Positions 58,801 to 64,000 of a stretch of 64,000 bases of DNA are shown here, in pieces. The position numbers were made by a program, and so were the translations under genes. Location: positions 47,978 to 111,977 of the forward strand of contig NW_025934652.1 in the NCBI RefSeq assembly GCF_000764305.2, given 5' to 3'. Position 1 is the first letter of the stretch. The number at the start of each line of letters is the position of its first letter. The DNA comes from Hyalella azteca. Its lineage: Eukaryota > Arthropoda > Malacostraca > Amphipoda > Hyalellidae. The notes below the pieces were generated by a model. The model made no database searches. It was given only the letters and a program-made list of their open reading frames with translations, and was not told the DNA's origin.

Positions 58801-59991
58801 TGGGTACTGGTTCAGCTTCGCCGGAACCTGGAGGACGGATGGTTATAATAGCGGTTTCAGCGTTATTAGGCCGTAGGCCTGTCGCCGATTCTTAACATCG
58901 CAGAACATTCATAACATTTTGCGGTCTCGAACTCGCAACTCACTGCTACAATTCTGATTTTACGAAATAGCGCTGAACTTCTATGGGCCGTAAAGAACGA
59001 AATTTGCGTTGCCAGGTGCCGGACTGAACGTTAATTACAAGTGGGAGAAACATCCATCAATCCACGGCCAGAACTTGCGGTTTTTTTATTGAAGTTTTCC
59101 CTCAATATCGAGCGGAAATTTATTTTTCAAGATACAAGGCCTTAAGTGCTCTTACAACAATTAACTTATTCTATTCTATACTACGTACGTATATACTCAC
59201 GTGTAAGATTATTCCATCATGATTCACATTTATAACGATTGTGAGTGAGTTTCGAAGGAACTGTACGTCCAGTTACGGGCTTATTCTACGTATGCTATAA
59301 ATATAAGCTACATACTCTTAATATAAATATTATTGAGATGTAAATGATATTTCAAGCTAAATTAGAATTTCGAAATTCTAAATTCAGCCTTCGATTTGAC
59401 CTAAAGGCTAAATTGTTACTCAAAAATTCATGTGCAAAAATTACTTAAATTATTATTGAGTGCTTTATTATTAAGTGCATTATTACGCAGTAATAATGGT
59501 ATAATTAAAATAAAACTATTTGTACTCACCAGTCTCAACCAAACGTTCGATTTCATGATCTGATTTTTTTCGTTCTGGAAAACAAAAAAAAAATTAAGTG
59601 AATATTACATGTATTACATGAAATGAGCAAAATAGTAAATAAGACTAGTTAGCAGATTGGGAAAATGGATTTAGAATCAATTGACGATCCATTTCTCTAC
59701 TAAACTTGCATTAAATTATTTGGGAAAATATTCAGACCACAACGGAACCTGGCCAACACACACGTATTTATTTTGAGCACAACGTGTGATTCTAGATGAT
59801 TTTAGTTTTCACAAAAAGTCATGAAATGTTAGGATTATATAGATAATAACTCACAACATTGATGAGCTGGATGAAGGCGAGCCCGAAGGCCACATCCACT
59901 CTGTGCGTCATGTTCTCGACGGGGCGGATGAGTTTGTTGTATCCGCGGAACAAATCCCGGACCAGCCTCTCCTCGTCCTCACTGCCGCACA
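43718..59991 (-). CDS. nAChRbeta1: nAChR beta1-type subunit gene with one exon out of order
   Basis: Exons on the - strand in protein order are 59855-59991, 59530-59574, 50545-50654, 49051-49141, 48467-48637, [58648-58827], 46685-46860, 45825-45946, 45401-45537, 44937-45056 and 43718-43882 (stop). Every junction agrees in phase. The product matches arthropod beta1 (the ARD type) along its length: Cys-loop [15 protein letters not shown], no vicinal cysteines at loop C, M1-M4, and the C-terminus ending YKGK. It would supply the complementary side of the binding site in heteromeric receptors. The M1 exon (58648-58827) lies upstream of three exons that it should follow, so a simple linear transcript cannot give a normal subunit. 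No signal-peptide exon was found. Confidence 0.92.
43883..44936 (-). other. Intron of the beta gene
   Basis: AT-rich. CAACGTTGAGTTAACCG and CAACGTTAATTAAACG form a small repeat near 44550-44605. Nothing else recognised. Confidence 0.55.
44937..45056 (-). CDS. nAChRbeta1: nAChR beta1 exon: MA helix of the cytoplasmic loop
   Basis: 120 nt, phase 0-0, acceptor ATCACAG, donor GTAAGT. It encodes [20 protein letters not shown] then [20 protein letters not shown], the amphipathic helix that precedes M4. Confidence 0.94.
45199..45432 (-). repeat. 32-bp tandem duplication of exon 3' edge plus donor, 6 copies
   Basis: On the - strand each unit is GACGAACGCTTACGACAGAG then AGGTGAGTGGTG, spanning the end of the exon and its donor. 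+ strand unit starts are 45231, 45263, 45295, 45327, 45359 and 45391, and a seventh diverged unit precedes them. The copy at 45391 holds the true donor; five decoy donors follow it in the transcript. Reading through the first donor reaches TGA within the next copy. Confidence 0.93.
45401..45537 (-). CDS. nAChRbeta1: nAChR beta1 exon: variable cytoplasmic loop
   Basis: 137 nt: two bases of a split serine then 45 codons, phase 1 to phase 0. It encodes [20 protein letters not shown], then [20 protein letters not shown] and [20 protein letters not shown] is conserved in beta1. The donor GTGAGT is followed by five duplicated copies of itself. Confidence 0.92.
45538..45824 (-). other. Intron of the beta gene
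   Basis: Short AT-rich intron with nothing recognised. Confidence 0.7.
45825..45946 (-). CDS. nAChRbeta1: nAChR beta1 exon: start of the M3-M4 loop
   Basis: 122 nt, phase 2 to phase 1. It completes an arginine, then [20 protein letters not shown] and [20 protein letters not shown]. This is the standard beta1 sequence after M3. Acceptor TTTCAG, donor GTAAGT. Confidence 0.94.
45947..46684 (-). other. Intron with a large perfect palindrome
   Basis: Contains the reduced (GTCC)n-core repeat copy D and an ambiguous base (N) at 46594. Nothing else recognised. Confidence 0.6.
46573..46650. mobile_element. (GTCC)n-core repeat copy D, reduced, with 50-bp palindrome
   Basis: TTTTTAGCGCATTTTCTCATTT is followed by an N (46594), then a perfect palindrome centred at CTGCAG (about 46599-46648; arm AACTCAGTACTCACTG). 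The core with the GTCC tract is missing. The unresolved base at the point where the core should be suggests an assembly gap or a collapsed hairpin. Confidence 0.75.
46685..46860 (-). CDS. nAChRbeta1: nAChR beta1 exon: M2 and M3
   Basis: 176 nt, phase 0 to phase 2. It encodes [20 protein letters not shown] then [20 protein letters not shown] and the rest of M3 ([18 protein letters not shown]). Acceptor TGCACAG, donor GTGAGA. Its first codon directly continues the EK that ends the M1 exon at 58648, giving the cation-pore motif GEKVTLG. Confidence 0.95.
46861..48466 (-). other. Intron where the M1 exon should be but is not
   Basis: This is the interval between the Cys-loop exon and the M2 exon, the expected place of the M1 exon. 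I searched both strands by eye for an [15 protein letters not shown] stretch and saw none. It holds a tRNA-derived SINE at 47712-47880. Confidence 0.6.
47712..47880 (-). mobile_element. tRNA-derived SINE, copy 1
   Basis: On the - strand the head has a pol III A-box-like TGGCCCAGTGG and a B-box-like GGGTTCGTTCCC about 40 bases on, followed by CTGTGCGCCAGTTTCTGGTC and AGGCCGGGCGGTTAAGC. A fuller relative is at 62182-62411, and the tail alone is at 58857-58972. The first 20 bases (CAGGGTGGCCCAGTGGTTAA) are present twice in tandem. Confidence 0.75.
48467..48637 (-). CDS. nAChRbeta1: nAChR beta1 exon: Cys-loop, loop B, to pre-M1
   Basis: 171 nt, phase 0-0. It encodes [20 protein letters not shown], with both Cys-loop cysteines, [20 protein letters not shown], and [17 protein letters not shown]. 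Donor GTGAGT. The end IVE should be followed by VPAKLNQ, which is exactly how the displaced M1 exon begins. Confidence 0.95.
48609..48800 (-). repeat. Diverged duplication of the Cys-loop exon's 5' edge
   Basis: The + strand word AAATACGTGACGTCGATCGT followed by GCACGAG spans the start of the exon. It is echoed by AAATACGTAGTTTTGATCGT followed by ACCGAGG (about 48659), and by TATACGTAGTTTTGATCGT followed by ACCAAGG (about 48727). TGTACGTCAA follows the first unit and recurs after later ones. The copies lie upstream of the acceptor in the transcript. They are much more diverged than the other arrays. Confidence 0.55.
49051..49141 (-). CDS. nAChRbeta1: nAChR beta1 exon: loop E region
   Basis: 91 nt, phase 2 to phase 0. 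It completes an asparagine, then [20 protein letters not shown] and [10 protein letters not shown]. Acceptor TTGCAG, donor GTATAG. Standard beta1 sequence between loop A and the Cys-loop. Confidence 0.94.
49443..49535 (-). mobile_element. (GTCC)n-core repeat copy E, reduced
   Basis: Inverted copy: ATATAACTCAGTACTCACTG at the left, then GACATGGCGAGCACAATAGT and AATGAGAAAATGCGCTAAAA. The tail palindrome joins directly to the head, so the GTCC tract has been lost by a different deletion from that in copy D. Confidence 0.75.
49618..50012 (+). mobile_element. Copy of the Penelope-associated 3' repeat
   Basis: It starts CTCAGGGCAAGATT and runs through ACTCGCAAGCTTCGTTAGCG, GTGACCTGAAAGTGCCTTCA and GAGTTCACCCGTGG to AGCTTAGCCTGTCTAACTCA. 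The same block with point differences is at 58129-58594, directly following the Penelope-like reverse transcriptase. The simplest reading is a severely 5'-truncated copy of the same element. Confidence 0.7.
50545..50654 (-). CDS. nAChRbeta1: nAChR beta1 exon: loop A
   Basis: 110 nt, phase 0 to phase 2. It encodes [20 protein letters not shown] then [16 protein letters not shown]. Acceptor CAACAG, donor GTACGT. The first ~48 nt are duplicated many times upstream. Confidence 0.95.
50617..51450 (-). repeat. ~75-bp tandem duplication of the loop A exon's 5' edge, about 12 copies
   Basis: Each unit contains an intron end (TCTCAACAG on the - strand), the exon start GTGTGGAAAGACTACCAGTT, and AACTTGGGACGACGC, then intron-like AT sequence. 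The copy at about 50790-50850 is almost identical to the real edge, including its acceptor. Others are more diverged (for example AGTCTGCGTCGTCAAACATC on +). The array lies upstream of the real acceptor in the transcript. Confidence 0.92.
51451..52606 (-). other. Intron of the beta gene
   Basis: AT-rich, no supported feature. The + strand open frame at 51893-52132 has no family match. Confidence 0.4.
52607..53429. mobile_element. TTAA-flanked element with 15-bp perfect inverted ends
   Basis: TTAA (52607-52610) plus GGGGACCGTCTACCC at the left, and GGGTAGACGGTCCCC plus TTAA (53426-53429) at the right. An internal block with CTCATCTTAAAGCTTACTTT occurs twice about 190 bp apart, each followed by a G- or C-run. 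It has no transposase frame; the - strand frame at 53157-53462 runs out of the element and has no family features. A non-autonomous piggyBac-type element is the best reading. Confidence 0.82.
53430..55113 (-). other. Intron, one unexplained + strand frame
   Basis: AT-rich. It holds an open frame at 54030-54359, described separately. Nothing else recognised. Confidence 0.4.
54030..54359 (+). other. Open frame of unknown nature
   Basis: 109 codons from a non-ATG start, of mixed composition ([18 protein letters not shown]..., ending [11 protein letters not shown]), with another long frame overlapping it. It opposes the beta gene and lies in its intron. No domain recognised; probably a relic or chance. 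Confidence 0.15.
55114..55263 (-). mobile_element. Short MITE with CAGGGGCCATACTTTC termini, copy 3
   Basis: Starts CAGGGACCATACTTTCAAAA and ends TTTGAAAGTATGGGCCCTG. The interior is nearly identical to copy 2 (16019-16170). Inserted in the beta gene's intron. Confidence 0.75.
55264..55800 (-). other. Intron, nothing recognised
   Basis: A GC-richer patch at about 55405-55510 has no identifiable frame or repeat. Confidence 0.35.
55810..56455. repeat. Degenerate ~30-bp minisatellite (ATACGGT...)
   Basis: Three near-perfect units of ATAAATACGGTATAGGGTGC then ACTCTGCGGT (55825-55915) pass into diverged units built on AAATACGGTGTACGGTTT to about 56455. A hAT-type MITE is inserted in it at 56043. 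Confidence 0.75.
56043..56216. mobile_element. hAT-type MITE, 174 bp, 8-bp target duplication
   Basis: GTGAAAAT is present immediately on both sides (56035-56042 and 56217-56224). The ends CAAAGCTGGGCA and (inverse) CAGAGGTGGGCA are inverted, and the interior is rich in GCTACCGCTACC with inverted TGTAGCG words. An 8-bp duplication and CAGNGGTGGGCA-like termini are typical of hAT transposons. No coding capacity. Confidence 0.82.
56456..57098 (-). other. Intron, nothing recognised
   Basis: AT-rich with no supported feature before the Penelope-like relic. Confidence 0.35.
57099..58135 (+). pseudogene. Penelope-like reverse transcriptase, decayed
   Basis: One reading frame is followed through stops at 57153, 57237, 57630 and 57777. 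Upstream of the longest open part it has [12 protein letters not shown] and [12 protein letters not shown]. At 57243 it has the [18 protein letters not shown] motif, then [20 protein letters not shown], the catalytic YVDDTFLIF (about 57638) and [12 protein letters not shown]. The tail has [34 protein letters not shown] and YVDD are the order seen in Penelope-like elements. The N-terminal part is missing and no GIY-YIG endonuclease was seen. It lies in the beta gene's intron on the opposite strand. Confidence 0.8.
58129..58594 (+). mobile_element. 3' part of the Penelope-like element
   Basis: Starts CTCAGGGCAAGATTTTTACT at the end of the reverse transcriptase frame, then an AT-rich palindromic expansion (TACTATTATATTATAGTATA, 58140-58255), then the block shared with 49618-50012 (ACTCGCGAGCTTCGTTAGCG to CTTAGCCTGTCTAACTCA). 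It ends 53 bp before the displaced M1 exon. Confidence 0.65.
58648..58827 (-). CDS. nAChRbeta1: nAChR beta1 exon: M1, displaced upstream
   Basis: 180 nt, phase 0-0, encoding [40 protein letters not shown] and [20 protein letters not shown]. This is pre-M1 and M1 of beta1, with no vicinal cysteines. Acceptor CTCCAG, donor GTGCGT. The protein neighbours it needs are IVE (48467) and VTLG (46860), yet it lies between the loop D exon (59530) and the loop A exon (50654). Linear splicing as assembled keeps the frame but puts a membrane helix in the ligand-binding domain. Confidence 0.95.
58857..58972 (-). mobile_element. SINE tail fragment, copy 3
   Basis: TTATTAGGCCGTAGGCCTGT, CATCGCAGAACATTCATAAC and TCTCGAACTCGCAACTCACT match the 3' half of the SINE at 62182-62411. 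The tRNA-like head is missing. It starts about 30 bp upstream of the M1 exon in the gene's direction. Confidence 0.65.
58973..59529 (-). other. Intron, nothing recognised
   Basis: AT-rich with no supported feature. Confidence 0.4.
59530..59574 (-). CDS. nAChRbeta1: nAChR beta1 exon: loop D
   Basis: 45 nt, phase 0-0, encoding [15 protein letters not shown], with the conserved loop D tryptophan. Acceptor TTTCCAG, donor GTGAGT. Confidence 0.94.
59855..59991 (-). CDS. nAChRbeta1: nAChR beta1 exon: mature N-terminus
   Basis: 137 nt: two bases of a split codon then 45 codons, phase 1 to phase 0. It encodes [40 protein letters not shown] and QLINV, with the glycosylation sequon NMT. The acceptor GTGCAG is the last of a tandem array of similar acceptors. 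The signal-peptide exon should lie further upstream (higher coordinates) and was not found. Confidence 0.94.
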
Positions 59992-60478
59992 CTGCACACG
60001 CACAACAACGGGGGATACAAGCGAGGGCTAACTAAGATATTCTGGTAATTTCATGTTCATTGGATCAGCCTCTCCTCGTCCTCACTGCCACACACTGCAC
60101 ATGCACAACAACGGGGGATACAAACGAGGGCTAACTAAGATATTCTGGTAATTTCACGTTCATTGGACCAGCCTCTCCTCGTCCTCACTGCCACACACTG
60201 CACACGCACAACAACGGGGGATACAAGCGAGGGCTAACTAAGATATTCTGGTAATTTCATGTTCATTGGACCAGCCTCTCCTCGTCCTCACTGCCGCACA
60301 CTGCACACACACACAACAACGGGAGATACAAGCGAGGCCTCACTAAAATATTCTGGTAATTTCACGTTCATTGGGACCAGCCTCTCCTCGTCCTCACTGC
60401 CGCACACTGCACACACACACAACAACGGGAGATACAAGCGAGGGCTCACTAAGATATTCTGGTAATTTTATGTTCATT
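59961..60478 (-). repeat. 103-bp tandem duplication of the first exon's 5' edge, 5 copies
   Basis: The + strand word ACCAGCCTCTCCTCGTCCTC begins units at 59961, 60064 (ATCAG), 60167, 60270 and 60376. Each unit includes the first 31 bases of the exon, the acceptor (GTGCAG on -) and intron sequence with CAACAACGGGGGATACAAGC. The copies are nearly identical. The real exon is the lowest-coordinate copy; four decoy acceptors lie upstream of it in the transcript. Confidence 0.95.
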
Positions 60479-60486
60479 GTATTGGT

Positions 60487-61680
60487 TTGTTGACTATCGG
60501 GAGCACAAGCCTTTGTTCTCAACTTTCTTTAGCACACATCAAGCAAGCAAGCAGTGGCTGGGAGATTTCTCTGCCGCAAACTGCCAATCCATTAATTAAT
60601 TACTTAGCCCGTATGTTGACACTCTCGTCATCAGTTGGCAAACACATTCGCCATTGGCGAATTGGCAAACACATTCGCCATTTTTTCATTGTAAAGATCT
60701 CGGAGATCCGCTCCTCCATCAAAGCAAAAGCCTTGCGAATGCTGAATGGAGTATTCGTTTACTGTGACAACCTATCGATCAAATTTTCTATTAATATATG
60801 GTGAATTTTATTACCATTTTCTTAGTATTTTACGTTCGAAAGAATTACTTATGATACAGGAAAGTTTGAATGCGAAACGAAATTTGTAAGGACGCAATTT
60901 GTACGAGTCGGCAGCATAATTTTTTTCATAAAACCGATCATAGTTTGCTGAGACAAGAACTATTTACGTCAGAAGGAACAATAAAATGTAAGTGATATTA
61001 GTGTCGGATTTCCTTCAAGCCTCTATTTATAATGCATGACTTTTCGATGCATAAATTTTTTTCATCTAAAAAAATTTACTGCGGAACTTGACGTCTTAAT
61101 TTGCCTTGGCAAACATGTCCATTTTTTCATCTTCGTTAAAACGCTATTGCTATCAGGAGTGAATATTGATCGGCTATGGTGAAAAGGTTGTTCATTTTTA
61201 TTTCTGATTAATATTTAAACTACGTTGATAAAATTCCTCGCCGAATTGCTGAATCGCCATAACAAAGACAAGCCTGCTAAAAAAAGGTGGTATTATTTGA
61301 GTTCCAGTCGACTCAATTTATGCTCTATTTTTTACCTATGCAAAATGTATGCGGGAATGACAGTGTTGTTTCCAAGCCATTTGAGATAATCTATAATCTC
61401 CTCATGCACATGCAACAACAGGAAGTATGGGAATATGCTTTCAGATTCAGCAAAAATAGTGGCCACAGCCACATTTAGACTTTAGCGCTTCGTGAGACTG
61501 CGGTTTGACCAGCGTTTTATTCTATCCAGTTTAGTAGTAAGTAGTAAAGCTTTTAGTAACAGCTTGTATAACATTTTAGTAAACTTGTAGTAAAATAAAG
61601 CTTGTAAAACATTCGAACTTTTAATGGTAGGGATGTTGTTCAAATATACGGGCTTAGTCACGTTATTGATAAACCTTTTT
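60487..61680 (+). pseudogene. Weakly protein-like decayed frames
   Basis: Open or nearly open + strand stretches at 60487-60804 (KAKALRMLNGVFVYCDNL) and 61287-61478 (FELQS-like start FEFQSTQFMLYFLPMQNVCG) look protein-like, with stops between. No domain recognised. They resemble the 39-43 kb relic in character only. Low confidence. Confidence 0.2.
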
Positions 61681-61824
61681 ATATATTTTTAAATAAACAT
61701 TGCTCACCATCAGCTAATACTCGAAATTGTGTTTATTGAATATCTTTTCGACATACGTCATATATTTCAGAATTTTGTGAAACGTCGAGGAAATTTGATA
61801 AATAAAATATGATTGTTCATTAGT

Positions 61825-61970
61825 GTACAAACTGTATATTAGTATGTACGAGAAAAAATTAGTGTACAACTGTACATGAGTGTACAACTGTACATGAGTA
61901 CATACGAGTACACACGAATGTAAAAGAGTGACCGTGAATGTGCACGAGTGTGCATGAGTGCAGACACATA
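61825..61970. repeat. GTGTACAACTGTACATGAGT-type short tandem repeat
   Basis: Degenerate ~20-bp and 10-bp units (AGTGTACAAC, TGTACATGAG, TACGAGTACA, CGAGTGTGCATGAGTG) in tandem. Confidence 0.7.
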
Positions 61971-62181
61971 CTCAGGTCACCCTTCACACACATGATAAGG
62001 TGTGCTCAGTGAGTCACCTAATTCATCAAACGCTACACGAAGGAGTCATATTTACTTTTTACACGTTTGAAAAGAGTTTTTCTATCCACTGTTACGGTAT
62101 AGTATCAATTTGAACAAATCAGTAATTATCTTCATTATCATACAAATTTTTCATTTTAGCTGTAAGCTTTTCCGCATTTTT

Positions 62182-62411
62182 AGCGTTTATTAGGCTGTAG
62201 GCCTGTCACCAATTTCTTACATCGCAGAACATTCATAGCTTGTTGTGATCTCGAACACGCAACTCGCTGCTCCAATTTTGCTAATTTCGCTTTACCCGTC
62301 CGGCCTCCTCACCAATTCTGACCAGAAACTGGCGCACAGAGCTGGGATCGAACCCGCACCTCTCTGCTCAAATCTTGGTACTATGAGCTGTAACCTCTTT
62401 GCCACACTGCC
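62182..62411 (-). mobile_element. tRNA-derived SINE, fullest copy
   Basis: On the - strand: A-box-like TGGCAAAGAGG (62393-62403), a canonical B-box GGGTTCGATCCC (about 62344-62355), then CTGTGCGCCAGTTTCTGGTC, GGAGGCCGGACGGGTAAAGC, GCGAGTTGCGTGTTCGAGAT and a tail ending CTACAGCCTAATAAACGC. The order matches copies 1 and 3. The head runs straight into the minisatellite at 62404. Confidence 0.8.
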
Positions 62412-62733
62412 CATCCACTGGGCCGCCCTGCCCATCCACTGGGCCACCCTGCCCTTCCACTGGGCCACCCTGCCCTTACATTGAGCCACCCTGCCCTTCC
62501 ACTGGGCCACATTGCCCTTCCAATGGGCCACCCTGCCCATCCACTGGGCCACCCTGCCCTTCCACTGGGCCACTCTGCCCATCCACTGGGCCACCCTGCC
62601 CATCCACTGGGCCACTTTGCCCATCCACTGGGCCACCCTGCCCTTACACTGGGCCTTCTTGCCCATCCACTAAGCCATCCTGCCCATCCACTGGGCCACC
62701 CTGCCCTTTTACTGGGCCACCCTACTCTGTAAA
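62404..62733. repeat. 21-bp minisatellite grown from the SINE head
   Basis: About 16 units of CCACTGGGCCACCCTGCCC plus two bases (AT or TT), 21 bp each. The unit equals the first ~20 bases of the SINE head (GGGCAGGGTGGCCCAGTGG on -). Being a multiple of 3, it leaves open frames on both strands (CPSTGPP repeats on +, VAQWMGR repeats on -), which are artefacts. Confidence 0.92.
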
Positions 62734-63079
62734 CAAAACTTCAGGGTTGTTAACTTCCGAGATTTATTCATTCATGTTTAGAGGCCAGCTGGTAAGGACC
62801 ATTAAAGGGCACAACGCAATTGTACATTTTCGTTCAATGACATATTTGTGTGAAAACCCAGAGTATTTTTCTATAGGAACTGAACCCTGCATGACAATGC
62901 TGGTGACAGAGAAACGTGGTCACTCGGCACTACAAAATCTGACGATCAAAGAGCAATCCGCTACTGCGAATTTAGGTCCTACACCGTATTGCATGCTAAC
63001 AACGCAAAAGAACGTATCGCTCCTTACCGATGACTGTAATTGCAATTTCACTCATTCTCTTGGTAGAATTTGCGCTTAG
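62734..63079 (+). pseudogene. Protein-like segment after the minisatellite
   Basis: The + strand frame continues open for about 115 codons beyond the repeat: FRGQLVRTIKGHNAIVHFRS, MTYLCENPEYFSIGTEPCMT, then CNCNFTHSLGRICA before TAG. Its composition is balanced and cysteine-containing, unlike the repeat, so it may be part of a former gene or mobile element. No family recognised. Confidence 0.3.
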
Positions 63080-63634
63080 ATCTTAAGTTTCAGTTCAGTT
63101 CAGTTCCAATCTTCTTACTACCGATGTTTACGCGGCAGTTAATTTTTTAGCTATAGTCCAGATGCGCTTATGGAGTGAAATATTCCATTAAGTTAACGTC
63201 ATGCTGTTTTTATTTATAATCAAATTGCTATTATCTTAAACCTTGATGTTATCTCATCTGTTGTATCTTAAATACAAAGACTTGTAACAAATTATAGGAT
63301 TTATAGCTAAAAGTAGGTGATTTACATTTTAAGAAGGGATCAAAACTTGAGGATGAAATTTCAAAAATAAATTTCGATAATTCCTCCAAAACCTGGAGCT
63401 TTGCAATGAAAAGACGTTTTGCCCCCCCCCCCCAAAAAAAATTAGCCCATTAGCCCCCACAAAAATTTGTAAAGTCTAAATTTTGTTACTTGTAACTTGT
63501 TGAAAATATTTTATGTGCAAAGTGTGATTTAGAGAAATAGGCATTAACTCAGTGTGAACAGCTATCACAATTGCAAACCAAGTTTATACATTTACAGTAT
63601 ATTTCCACTATAGTCTGAAACATATGCCGACGTA
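63080..63634. other. Spacer with a poly-C/poly-A tract
   Basis: AT-rich, with a C13 and A-rich run at about 63422-63440. No gene supported. Confidence 0.4.
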
Positions 63635-63800
63635 ATATAGACGACACATCAGCAGGCCGACGAAAGATTGTCTCTCGGCTGACATCGTATAGACGTCACA
63701 TCAGCTGGCCGACGAAAGATTGTCTCTCGACTGACATCGTATAGACGTCACATCAGCTGGCCGACAAAAGATTGCATCTCCGTGACATCGTATAGATTGC
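63635..63800. repeat. 52-bp tandem repeat, about 3 copies
   Basis: Unit GTATAGACGTCACATCAGCT then GGCCGACGAAAGATTGTCTC and TCGACTGACATC. The first and last copies are diverged or partial. Confidence 0.85.
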
Positions 63801-64000
63801 CTCTAAGTGGTAGCGGAAACTTGCCACCAAGTTTCAAGGCAGCGCATTAGGCAGATGTTTTATCGCCAAAATGTTGGCACCTAAGCCAGACTTGTCAGCT
63901 TTCCAATGTGTTATTTTGATATTCTTTCGTACAAATTTCATTTAAAAAATTCGACTCTCTGGAAGAAAGATCATAAATTAAATTTTTATGGATTAGTTGT

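Noticed and set aside
58600..58850. + strand open frame across the beta1 M1 exon
   Set aside because: Antisense shadow of the M1 exon, which has conserved protein on the - strand with matching splice sites.
62292..63079. Long open frames on both strands (CPSTGPP and VAQWMGR repeats) as collagen-like or repeat proteins
   Set aside because: They are translations of a 21-bp minisatellite derived from a SINE head; open on both strands because 21 is a multiple of 3.

Overview
This is an intron-rich, AT-rich, repeat-laden nuclear segment from an animal, almost certainly an arthropod. A crustacean would fit the Tc1, Penelope, MITE and SINE mix, but the sequence does not prove it. Two nicotinic acetylcholine receptor (nAChR) subunit genes dominate. 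They lie tail to tail: an alpha subunit of the insect alpha5/6/7 (vertebrate alpha7-like) group on the + strand (coding exons 15506..34685), and a beta1-type non-alpha subunit on the - strand (59991..43718). Both are split into small GC-richer exons whose phases join exactly. I found no signal-peptide exon for either.

Layout. 1-15 kb: no gene; a broken Tc1-type transposon (3699-5175), an older Tc1 relic (6940-7258), several minisatellites, a TTAA-flanked MITE and a (GTCC)n-core repeat. 15.5-34.7 kb: the alpha gene, with two alternative 87-nt M2 exons (27563, 29434), a GC-AG intron, two possible donors for the M3 exon, and a 1.3 kb 17-bp satellite. 34.7-43.7 kb: intergenic, holding about 4 kb of decayed protein-like + strand reading frames (39.3-43.2 kb) that I cannot name. 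43.7-60 kb: the beta1 gene, carrying a degenerate Penelope-like element, TTAA elements, a hAT MITE with an 8-bp target duplication, and SINE pieces. 60-64 kb: decayed reading frames and minisatellites, one of which grew from the head of a tRNA-derived SINE.

Two features stand out. First, at least five exon edges in the two genes (plus one weaker case) are tandemly duplicated across the splice junction, so each real splice site sits next to an array of near-identical decoy sites. The cases are alpha N-terminal exon (acceptor), alpha Cys-loop exon (donor), beta first exon (acceptor), beta loop A exon (acceptor), beta M3-M4 loop exon (donor), and more weakly the beta Cys-loop exon (acceptor). 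Second, the beta1 exon encoding M1 is out of order: it lies at 58648-58827, upstream of the exons for loops A to C, although it would splice perfectly between 48467 and 46860. It is 54 bp from the end of a Penelope-associated repeat that has a second copy inside the same gene. This is either an assembly error or an exon transposition.

The two products would be subunits of pentameric, acetylcholine-gated cation channels in the neuronal plasma membrane. The alpha subunit supplies the principal ligand face (vicinal cysteines) and the beta subunit the complementary face.
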